Shown piece after piece: positions 1 through 5,418 of a stretch of DNA of 5,418 nucleotides. The DNA lies in NCBI GenBank assembly GCA_027435495.1, contig DAHZZC010000700.1, forward strand, positions 1 through 5,418. The letters are read 5' to 3'. The stretch comes from Planctomycetales bacterium. GTDB taxonomy: Bacteria > Planctomycetota > Planctomycetia > Isosphaerales > Isosphaeraceae. A program made the translations under genes and the position numbers. Position 1 is the stretch's first letter; each line of letters begins with the position of its first letter. The notes under the pieces were generated by a model. The model did not search any database. It was not told the origin of the DNA and worked only from the letters and a program-made list of their open reading frames with translations.

Positions 1-345
1 GGGTTCGCCAGCCTGGCCGGGCCGGGCTTCACCCCCTACGAGGTCGGCAAGCTCATCATGGACCCGCACTTCTTCCGGCGGTTTTACTCGACCCAGTGGC
101 CGCCGTTTTGGCGGCTCTGGGACGTCGACGACGGCCCGGCCTGGATGGCGATCTTCAGCATCATGAGCCTGGTGATTTACAGCGGGCTCGCGGCCGTGCT
201 GACCTGGGATGCGATCCGCCGTTTCGAGGTCGTTGCCGGCCGGGCGTTTCGGTCGGACCGGGCGAGGGAGTTTGAGGCCGGGACCCCGCCGGTCTCCCCA
301 GGTTCTCTAACCTCCGCGACCCGATTAGCCGATGAGGAAGCGTGA
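1..345 (+). CDS. C-terminal fragment of a membrane protein, possibly an ABC-2-type permease
   Basis: The reading frame is open from the first base and ends at TGA 343-345, so 114 codons of a gene that starts upstream are visible. An aromatic, amphipathic stretch (about codons 21-40, with FFRRFY and WPPFWRLW) is followed by one clear membrane segment (about codons 47-69, including IFSIMSLVIYSGLAAVL). A charged cytoplasmic-looking tail follows (WDAIRRFEVVAGRAFR). One last helix followed by a basic RRFE...GRAF-type tail is the way many ABC-2-type permeases end. This is a resemblance, not a firm family match, and no ATPase or other domain is visible. The Met at codon 20 could be an internal start, but the frame reads through it with normal composition. 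The gene points the same way as kdsD but is separated from it by 139 bases and a likely promoter, so it is probably a separate transcription unit. The coding call is strong; the function is weak. Confidence 0.6.
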   Translation, partial: GFASLAGPGFTPYEVGKLIMDPHFFRRFYSTQWPPFWRLWDVDDGPAWMAIFSIMSLVIYSGLAAVLTWDAIRRFEVVAGRAFRSDRAREFEAGTPPVSPGSLTSATRLADEEA

Positions 346-394
346 GGTGATCGAGCCGGCGGGTTGAGGGCCGGTCGGGCCGAATCGAGCCGCG

Positions 395-423
395 TTGACG
401 CCTCTCCGGGGATTGGCTATGGT
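395..423 (+). promoter_or_regulatory. Candidate sigma70-type promoter for kdsD-kdsC
   Basis: TTGACG at 395-400 (5 of 6 to the -35 consensus) is followed after exactly 17 bases by TATGGT at 418-423 (4 of 6 to the -10 consensus). Transcription would start near 430, leaving a leader of about 55 bases before the kdsD ATG. The site lies between the upstream stop codon and kdsD in the right orientation. In GC-rich DNA such a match is suggestive but not proof. Confidence 0.45.
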
Positions 424-471
424 GCGGGCGCCGGCGGGCATGTCCGGTGAGGGAACGGTACCGAACGGGGC

Positions 472-478
472 AGGGAGG
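472..478 (+). promoter_or_regulatory. Ribosome binding site that decides the kdsD start
   Basis: AGGGAGG lies 6 bases before the ATG at 485, a good Shine-Dalgarno match at normal spacing. It favours 485 over the in-frame upstream starts TTG 395 and ATG 419 and 440. Those would add up to 30 residues that have no counterpart in the family. Confidence 0.7.
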
Positions 479-484
479 CCCACG

Positions 485-1507
485 ATGGCAACGATCACGG
501 GATGGCCGTCGGCCACGACCGTCGAGGCCGATGGGGTAGCCTTTGCGCGCGAGGTGCTTCGGATCGAGGCTGAGGCGATCGAGCGAGTGCGTGACCGTGT
601 CGGCGACGCGATCGCGCAGGCCGCCAACCTCATCCACCGATCACCGGGCCTGGTGATCGTCACGGGAATGGGAAAGACGGGGCAGGTCGGCCAGAAGATT
701 GCCTCAACGCTCGCCTCGACTGGGACGCGTGCGTTTCCACTTCATCCGGCCGAGGCCGTTCACGGCGACCTTGGCCGCATCCGGTCCGACGACATTGTGC
801 TGGCGCTCTCGCAGAGCGGCGAGACGGAGGAAGTCCTCCGGCTGATTCTGCCGTTGCGTCGGGTGGGCGCGACGCTGGTGGCCATCACGGAGCGAGCGAG
901 CAGTTCGCTCGGACGAGCGGCCGATCTCTGCATCGCGCTCGGTCCGATTGCCGAGGCCTGCCCGCTGGGGCTGGCGCCGTCGGCCAGCACGACGGTTTTA
1001 ATGGCCGTCGGCGACGCGCTGGCACTGCTGGTGAGCCGGATGCGCGACTTCACCGCCGAGGACTTCGCGCTGTATCACCCGGGCGGAAGCCTGGGGCGTC
1101 GGCTCACGCGGGTCGACGAGGTGATGCGGTCGGACCGCCAGCTTCGGCGCGCCCGGATTGACGAGACGGTCCGATCGGTCTTTGTTCGGCTGGCTGGCCC
1201 AAGGCGGCGATCGGGGGCTGTCCTGATCGTCGATGAGGCCGGGACCCTGCTGGGTATCTTCACCGACAGCGACCTGGCGCGGCTGTTCGAGCGGCGCCGT
1301 GAGGCTGAACTCGACGGGCCGATCGGCGCGGTGATGACCCGTGACCCGCACGCGATCCGCGCCGGCTCGACCCTCGCCGACGCGGTCGAGGTGATGAAGG
1401 CGCACAAAATCAGCGAGCTCCCCGTGATCGATCGGGTCGGGCGGCTGGTCGGGCTTGTCGACGTGACGGACCTGATCGGGTTGCTCCCCGCGGATTTCGA
1501 GGACTGA
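485..1507 (+). CDS. kdsD: D-arabinose 5-phosphate isomerase KdsD (SIS domain plus two CBS domains)
   Basis: Converts D-ribulose 5-phosphate to D-arabinose 5-phosphate in the cytoplasm, the first committed sugar for Kdo synthesis. The product is 340 residues, close to the roughly 328 of E. coli KdsD. The SIS domain spans about residues 40-190, with the phosphosugar-binding GMGKTGQVGQKIASTLASTG (61-80), HPAEAVHGDLG (87-97) and SQSGETEE (109-116). EACP (157-160), LAPSASTT (163-170) and FALYHPGGSLGRRL (194-207) follow. K64, E157 and H198 fall where the family has catalytic residues, with an acidic residue supplied by SGETEE. Two CBS domains follow, at about 211-275 (starting DEVMRSD) and 279-335 (starting IGAVMTRDP, with HKISELPVID). 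CBS pairs in this family are thought to be regulatory. The start at 485 is set by the Shine-Dalgarno site and by family length. kdsC begins 4 bases after the stop, so the two are co-transcribed. Paralogues such as GutQ and KpsF share this architecture; the adjacent kdsC favours KdsD. Confidence 0.95.
   Translation: MATITGWPSATTVEADGVAFAREVLRIEAEAIERVRDRVGDAIAQAANLIHRSPGLVIVTGMGKTGQVGQKIASTLASTGTRAFPLHPAEAVHGDLGRIRSDDIVLALSQSGETEEVLRLILPLRRVGATLVAITERASSSLGRAADLCIALGPIAEACPLGLAPSASTTVLMAVGDALALLVSRMRDFTAEDFALYHPGGSLGRRLTRVDEVMRSDRQLRRARIDETVRSVFVRLAGPRRRSGAVLIVDEAGTLLGIFTDSDLARLFERRREAELDGPIGAVMTRDPHAIRAGSTLADAVEVMKAHKISELPVIDRVGRLVGLVDVTDLIGLLPADFED
1499..1503 (+). promoter_or_regulatory. Ribosome binding site of kdsC inside the end of kdsD
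   Basis: GAGGA lies 8 bases before the kdsC ATG at 1512 and overlaps the last codons of kdsD (stop at 1505-1507). This arrangement suggests translational coupling of the two genes. Confidence 0.5.
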
Positions 1508-1511
1508 CCGG

Positions 1512-2036
1512 ATGTCCGATCGCGACCACGTCCGGGCCCTTGGCGAACTGGCCGACCGGTGCGCGCCGATCGAACTGCTGGTTGCCGACGTCGACGGCGT
1601 GCTCACCGATGGCGTGATTGCGATTGCTGCCGACGGCTCGGAGACGAAGCGGTTCCATGTCCGCGACGGGCTTGGCTATGCGCTCTGGCACCGCGCAGGG
1701 AAGGCATCGGCGATCCTCTCGGGGCGTAGGGCGACGGCGGTCGAGCGGCGGGCAGCCGAGCTCTCAATCGCGCACGTTCTCCAGGGGCACGACTCCAAAA
1801 TAGGCCCGTTCCGCGACCTGATCGCGCGGCTGGGCCTCGAGCCCCGACAGGTTTGTTACATCGGTGACGACCTCCCCGACCTTCCCGTCCTTCAGGCCGT
1901 CGGCCTGGCCGCCTGCCCCCACGATGCTGTTGAGGAGGTCCGCCAGGCCGCCCATCTCATCACCCGCGCCCCGGGTGGGAAAGGCGCCGTCCGCGAGCTG
2001 ATCGAGTTGATTCTTAAATTCCAGGGTTGTTCCTAG
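1512..2036 (+). CDS. kdsC: 3-deoxy-D-manno-octulosonate 8-phosphate phosphatase KdsC (HAD family)
   Basis: Hydrolyses Kdo 8-phosphate to Kdo and phosphate in the cytoplasm, the step before activation to CMP-Kdo by KdsB. The product is 174 residues; E. coli KdsC has 188. It is a capless HAD phosphatase, which in this family works as a tetramer. All HAD motifs are visible. Motif I is VADVDGVLTDG (24-34), with nucleophile D26 and D28. Motif II is AILSGR (67-72), with S70. The motif III lysine is K96 in QGHDSK. Motif IV is GDDLPDLPV (118-126), with D119 and D120 for magnesium. The family's C-terminal signature GGKGAVRE (155-162) is also present, which separates KdsC from other small HAD enzymes. 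Its position 4 bases after kdsD supports the same pathway. No key residue is missing. Confidence 0.95.
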   Translation: MSDRDHVRALGELADRCAPIELLVADVDGVLTDGVIAIAADGSETKRFHVRDGLGYALWHRAGKASAILSGRRATAVERRAAELSIAHVLQGHDSKIGPFRDLIARLGLEPRQVCYIGDDLPDLPVLQAVGLAACPHDAVEEVRQAAHLITRAPGGKGAVRELIELILKFQGCS

Positions 2037-2162
2037 GTGCGAATCCGTCTTTTGCCATTCTGATGACTGTGAAAGCTGTTGCTGAGACACCCGGTCCCGC
2101 TCAGCGGCGACCCATGACCTAGAATCCCTTACCAATTACAGAAACAAAAGAGACCCCCGGCC
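2037..2162 (+). other. 126-base gap between kdsC and the large Lpt-like gene
   Basis: The gap is visibly richer in A and T than the flanking genes. It holds no convincing terminator: the inverted repeat CCGCTCAGCGG (about 2098-2108) has almost no loop and no following T-run. A -10-like TAGAAT at 2120-2125 would place a start near 2132, but no fitting -35 is seen 16-18 bases upstream. AAGAGA (about 2147-2152) is only a weak Shine-Dalgarno match before the GTG at 2163. The gap may carry a separate promoter for the large gene or may simply be read through from kdsC. Confidence 0.3.
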
Positions 2163-5100
2163 GTGCTCAAGACGCTGCTAAAGCTCGGGACGACACTGGC
2201 CCTGGTTTACGCGGGGTATCTCGGGTATGTCCGCGCCTTCGAGATGGCGCTGGGGCAGTTGCGGGCGGGGCAATCGGAAGGGACGCTGATGTTCGCGGCG
2301 CGGACGACGCAGTCCCGCATCGAGGCGCGGAAGGTCGCAATCCGGATGTTTGGGCCCAAACACTGGACTTCCACAGACGAATTGCCTTACGCCTATTACA
2401 ACAGCCAGCGTGGGTTCTGGATGTACTGGCAGGATTATGAGGAAGTCCAGGAGCAGGACGGGGTCAAGTACGACGGTAAGCGAGTGATCATGTCGCCGTT
2501 CGTGATCATCGGCAAGGGGAGTGGCAGCAAGGGGCTCCGGGCTCTCACGTGCGACCGTGCGACGCTCGACCTGAACCAGCCGACCGGGATTAACACCAAG
2601 CAGAGCAGCGGCGGAATCAAGGTCGAGCACGCGTTACTCGAGGGGAATGTTTGGATTCGAGACGATCATGGGACACCCGAAACCCAGGCCGACGACCTCA
2701 GGATCGGACCTCTGACGTACGCCGATTACGATGAAGCCAGGCGGCTGATCACCAGCGAGTCGCACGTCCACATGGAGGACCCTGACCATACGGCCGACGG
2801 TGATGGCCTCGACCTGGTTCTGCGGGCAGCCGACCCCGATCTCGCCCGGACGGATGGATCGTCGGCGGGCATGTCGGGTGCTGAGTACGTGCTCCTGAAG
2901 AAGAACGTGCAGGTGGTCCTGCGCGACGCCGGCCAATCGGGGGTACTCGCTGGCAGCGAAAAGCGGCCCGAAGCGAAGGCGCCGGCGGCCTCGAATTCCA
3001 GCGCGGGAGCGAACGACGGAAAGCCCGAGAAACCCGACCCGGTGCCGCTCCTCGTCCGATCGAAGGGTCCGATGCGGGTCGATTTTCCGCCCGATGCTCC
3101 GCCGGTCGCTGTTGGGCCGCCCGCTCCACCGCTTCCGACGCTCGTCCGGTTCGATCGCGAGGTTGTCGCCCTCCACGGCAAGCTGGACGACGACCCCAAC
3201 GAGCTCGATTGCGACGTTCTCCGCCTGACACTCGTCCCGCCCGAGCGAGGTGAAGAGAAGGCCGCGAAGCAGCCGGTTGACTCTGGGGAGGGCCAGGTTG
3301 GTGCGTTTGCGGCCGGAGACGGTCAGAATCCAACGCCACCGCCCGAGCAAGGGGAGGAAGCTGCGAAAAGTGAGGGAGCGTTTGGCAACCTCACCCTCCA
3401 GAAGGCGCACGCCACAGGCTATGCCGTTTGGCTCCAGCTCCGCAAGCAGGCCACTCGGATTCGATGCGTGGAGATGATCTACGAGCGATCGATGCCGCAT
3501 CGGCCCGATTCGACCTTCTTCCGCGGGGTCAAGTCGAACGAGGTCGTGATGGAGAAGGTCGACTACGAGACCGAGGAGCCTGAATCCGATTCAGAGAATC
3601 GGGCGTCCGACGATGCCGCGACTGCGGTGAAGCGGCCGCGCAAGGTGAAATCGTTCACACAGGTCCGGACGATCTCGGCGAAGCTCTTCGATCGCGGCAA
3701 TGGCCTCGACCTTGTGGATGTCCGCGCCTTCGGGCCGGGGCGGCTGGAGGCCCGGCCCGACGTCGGTCAGCCCGCCGAACGCATCGCCGTCTGGCAGGAC
3801 GAGTTGACCATCGTCAACATCACCGACCCCACCGGCAAGACCCTCCGCCAGAAGCGAATCACCCTCACCGGCAGCCGGCCGTTCTTTGTTGACCTCAAGA
3901 AAAAGGCCTCGCTTGACTCCGCCAGGGAGATCCGCGTCTTCCTCAAGCCCAGGCCCAGGGAGAAGAACGAGCCTGCCGCTGTCGCGAAGACCGAGGCAAC
4001 CACCAGCGGGATCGGATCGAGCCTCCAGATCGAGCACCTGCTCGCCTATCGCGACGTCCATTTCAAGTCGCCCGACCGCTATCTTGAAGCCCGGCAAGAA
4101 CTCGACGCGCCGTTCGAGGAGTACGATCCCGCCCCCTCAACCGCGAAGGCCCCCGAGCCCGCGCCGGCCGGCGATGCGGCCGTGGCCGAGGCCGCGCCTC
4201 CGAAGAACGATGCACCGGCGAAAGAAGAGGAAAAGAAGCCCGGACTCATGATGACCGCGGTGGCCGATCGGGTCTGGGCGAGGGTTGCCATTCCGCGCGG
4301 GCAGTCGCTTGATCCCTCCCAGAAACGGCCCCAGTCGAAGTCGCGATCGCAGGCCATCCCGACCGCGTCGGCTCCGCCGAAGCCACAGGAGGAAGGCGAG
4401 GCTGATATTCGCGAGGCCCTCCTGCGCGGGAAGGTCGCCATCCACCAGGACAAGGCCCCCGATCCCAAGAAGGATCAGGTCAAGCCCCAGGGGAACGACA
4501 TTCAGGGTGAAGCGGTCTACCTCCTCAACAAGGGAAAGGGAAAACTCGATGCGAGAGTTTTCCACCGCGACCCCCAGGCTCCCCCGAAGCCTGGCCCGAT
4601 CCCATGGGCCAGGGTCTCGACGGATGACATGCTGATCTCCGGCGAGACCATCTGGATGGACCAGGAGCGCGACAAGATCTACGCGAAGGGTCCTGGATTC
4701 CTCAAGGAGTGGACCTCCCGGGACATGATGAGCGACAAAAGCCCCGACGAGAAAAAACCAGCGGCCCCCAACGGCGAGGGCCTCCCCGCCAAAAAGGCCG
4801 ATCGCCCTCAAAAACCCCGGACCCGCGCCGGCAAACCGGTCGGCGAGAAGGACCTGATCACGATCAACTGGACCAAGTCGATGGAGTTCACCGGCCAGTC
4901 TCAGGACCCGACCGGCCATCCCGCCGCACGTGCGGACTTCCTCGGAACCGTCGACGCCATCATGACCGACTCCCGGCTCTATTGCGATGAGCACATGATC
5001 GTATTCACCGATAAACCGGTTCCGCTGACCGACATTGGAACGGTCACCGATGGCGGCGAGAAAGCTCGGCCAGCCGAGGCGAACGAGGACGGCGGTCCTG

Positions 5101-5418
5101 AGGCACCGGCGCGGAAGAAGGTGGACATCGCCCAGATCTTCTGCTACGGCAAGCCGACCGCGATCAGCCGCAAAATCGACCCCGACCGGCCGATCGTCCT
5201 GGAGCAGCAGCGGATCGACGCCTGGATTGAGAAATCGCGAAGGCCCGAAGAACTCCTGATTTACGAACGACGAACCGGCCGCTTCAACGTGCCGGGTCCC
5301 GGCATGGCCTTCCTCTTCAACCGGCAGGATGAGAAGGGTAGCGAGGGCGCAGAGGCGGCCGATGAAGGTCGAGGTTCTGGCGGGGGGCGTTCTGTCCTGC
5401 CGACCTCGAATCGCACCG
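2163..5418 (+). CDS. Very large membrane-anchored LptC/LptA (OstA)-like LPS export protein, 3' end outside the window
   Basis: One frame stays open from GTG 2163 to the window end: at least 1085 residues with no stop. GTG is the only usable start, because an in-frame stop sits at 2115 and no start codon lies between. The N-terminus is a single membrane helix (about residues 4-22, flanked by lysines), like the LptC anchor, with the rest predicted periplasmic. A distinctive first region follows, with FGPKHW (63-68) and GFWMYWQDY (84-92). Beta-strand-like OstA/LptA segments come next, such as ALLEGNVWIRD (157-167), LITSESHVHMED (195-206), YVLLKKNVQVVLRD (242-255), REALLRGKVAIHQD (750-763), DMLISGETIWMD (822-833) and FLGTVDAIMTDSRLYCDE (926-943). 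Pro/Ala/Lys/Glu-rich linkers separate them, for example 263-293, 361-407, 471-495, about 650-685 and 852-895. E. coli LptC and LptA are each under 200 residues, so this is far larger. Its place after kdsD-kdsC matches lptC-lptA. I infer a periplasmic LPS-bridge role; the coding call is firm, the exact Lpt assignment is not. Confidence 0.75.
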   Translation, partial: MLKTLLKLGTTLALVYAGYLGYVRAFEMALGQLRAGQSEGTLMFAARTTQSRIEARKVAIRMFGPKHWTSTDELPYAYYNSQRGFWMYWQDYEEVQEQDGVKYDGKRVIMSPFVIIGKGSGSKGLRALTCDRATLDLNQPTGINTKQSSGGIKVEHALLEGNVWIRDDHGTPETQADDLRIGPLTYADYDEARRLITSESHVHMEDPDHTADGDGLDLVLRAADPDLARTDGSSAGMSGAEYVLLKKNVQVVLRDAGQSGVLAGSEKRPEAKAPAASNSSAGANDGKPEKPDPVPLLVRSKGPMRVDFPPDAPPVAVGPPAPPLPTLVRFDREVVALHGKLDDDPNELDCDVLRLTLVPPERGEEKAAKQPVDSGEGQVGAFAAGDGQNPTPPPEQGEEAAKSEGAFGNLTLQKAHATGYAVWLQLRKQATRIRCVEMIYERSMPHRPDSTFFRGVKSNEVVMEKVDYETEEPESDSENRASDDAATAVKRPRKVKSFTQVRTISAKLFDRGNGLDLVDVRAFGPGRLEARPDVGQPAERIAVWQDELTIVNITDPTGKTLRQKRITLTGSRPFFVDLKKKASLDSAREIRVFLKPRPREKNEPAAVAKTEATTSGIGSSLQIEHLLAYRDVHFKSPDRYLEARQELDAPFEEYDPAPSTAKAPEPAPAGDAAVAEAAPPKNDAPAKEEEKKPGLMMTAVADRVWARVAIPRGQSLDPSQKRPQSKSRSQAIPTASAPPKPQEEGEADIREALLRGKVAIHQDKAPDPKKDQVKPQGNDIQGEAVYLLNKGKGKLDARVFHRDPQAPPKPGPIPWARVSTDDMLISGETIWMDQERDKIYAKGPGFLKEWTSRDMMSDKSPDEKKPAAPNGEGLPAKKADRPQKPRTRAGKPVGEKDLITINWTKSMEFTGQSQDPTGHPAARADFLGTVDAIMTDSRLYCDEHMIVFTDKPVPLTDIGTVTDGGEKARPAEANEDGGPEAPARKKVDIAQIFCYGKPTAISRKIDPDRPIVLEQQRIDAWIEKSRRPEELLIYERRTGRFNVPGPGMAFLFNRQDEKGSEGAEAADEGRGSGGGRSVLPTSNRT
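3648..3755 (+). repeat. GPG block, copy A, within the large Lpt-like protein
   Basis: Encodes residues 496-531, where ISAKLFDRG...LDLVDVRAFGPGRLEA leads into a GPG at 524-526. It shares with copies B and C a strand-like run, a charged turn, a second strand and then Gly-Pro-Gly followed by hydrophobic residues. It is a diverged protein-level repeat; no DNA-level identity was noticed. Confidence 0.4.
4620..4712 (+). repeat. GPG block, copy B, within the large Lpt-like protein
   Basis: Encodes residues 820-850, with ISGETIWMDQERDKIYAK before the GPG at 843-845 and FLKEW after it. From the Ser of the IS pair to the GPG it has almost the same spacing as copy A (about 17 against 18 residues). Confidence 0.4.
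5202..5318 (+). repeat. GPG block, copy C, within the large Lpt-like protein
   Basis: Encodes residues 1014-1052, with IDAWIEKSRRPEE, then LLIYERRTGRFNVP before the GPG at 1045-1047 and MAFLF after it. A Gly/Glu/Ala-rich linker begins right after, as it does after copy B, so another unit may follow beyond the window. Confidence 0.4.

Noticed and set aside
346..394. GGCC-rich inverted repeats after the upstream stop as a terminator
   Set aside because: The arms are about 4 bases, which is common by chance at this GC content, and no T-run follows.
395..484. Upstream TTG 395 and ATG 419 or 440 as kdsD starts
   Set aside because: The promoter-like elements overlap this stretch, the Shine-Dalgarno site fits ATG 485, and the extra residues do not resemble the family's N-terminus.
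998..1606. Minus-strand open frame across the kdsD-kdsC junction
   Set aside because: It lies opposite two genes identified by catalytic motifs. It is low-complexity and has no domain.
2098..2108. Inverted repeat CCGCTCAGCGG as a kdsC terminator
   Set aside because: The arms are only 5 bases with a one-base centre, which cannot form a normal hairpin, and no T-run follows.
2634..3500. Long minus-strand open frame of 288 codons opposite the large gene
   Set aside because: It mirrors the codon pattern of the + strand gene in GC-rich DNA. Its translation is Arg-rich and has no recognisable domain, while the + strand frame is continuous with Lpt-like features.
4137..4994. Minus-strand open frame of 285 codons near the 3' side of the window
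   Set aside because: It is fully antisense to the large gene, lacks a recognisable family, and overlaps regions where the + strand shows conserved-looking beta segments and linkers.

Overview
The window is high-GC bacterial DNA carrying a Kdo and lipopolysaccharide (LPS) export locus. The gene order kdsD, kdsC, then a membrane-anchored LPS-export-like protein parallels the kdsD-kdsC-lptC-lptA-lptB cluster of E. coli. The bacterium is therefore probably a diderm. The high GC, the very large Lpt-like protein and its long Pro/Ala/Lys/Glu-rich linkers suggest a planctomycete, perhaps of the Isosphaeraceae. That placement is inference and rests on no marker gene.

Layout, all on the + strand. Positions 1-345 are the C-terminal end of a membrane protein that starts before the window, possibly an ABC-2-type permease. 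Positions 346-484 are non-coding and hold a good sigma70-like promoter (395-423) and a Shine-Dalgarno site (472-478). Positions 485-1507 encode KdsD, D-arabinose 5-phosphate isomerase, with one SIS and two CBS domains. Positions 1512-2036 encode KdsC, the Kdo 8-phosphate phosphatase of the HAD family; its ribosome binding site lies inside the end of kdsD. Positions 2037-2162 are a 126-base gap of lower GC. From 2163 a single reading frame runs off the window end: at least 1085 codons, starting at GTG, with one N-terminal membrane anchor and a long chain of beta-rich OstA/LptA-like segments separated by hydrophilic linkers.

How the genes fit together: KdsD makes arabinose 5-phosphate, the precursor of Kdo. 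KdsC removes the phosphate from Kdo 8-phosphate at the end of the pathway. KdsA and KdsB are not in the window. The large protein would then belong to the periplasmic bridge that carries finished LPS to the outer membrane, in the place where E. coli has the small proteins LptC and LptA. This protein is the most unusual item in the window: its size, its repeated GPG-centred blocks and its linkers differ from the textbook LptC and LptA. No RNA genes, mobile elements, CRISPR arrays or origins were seen.
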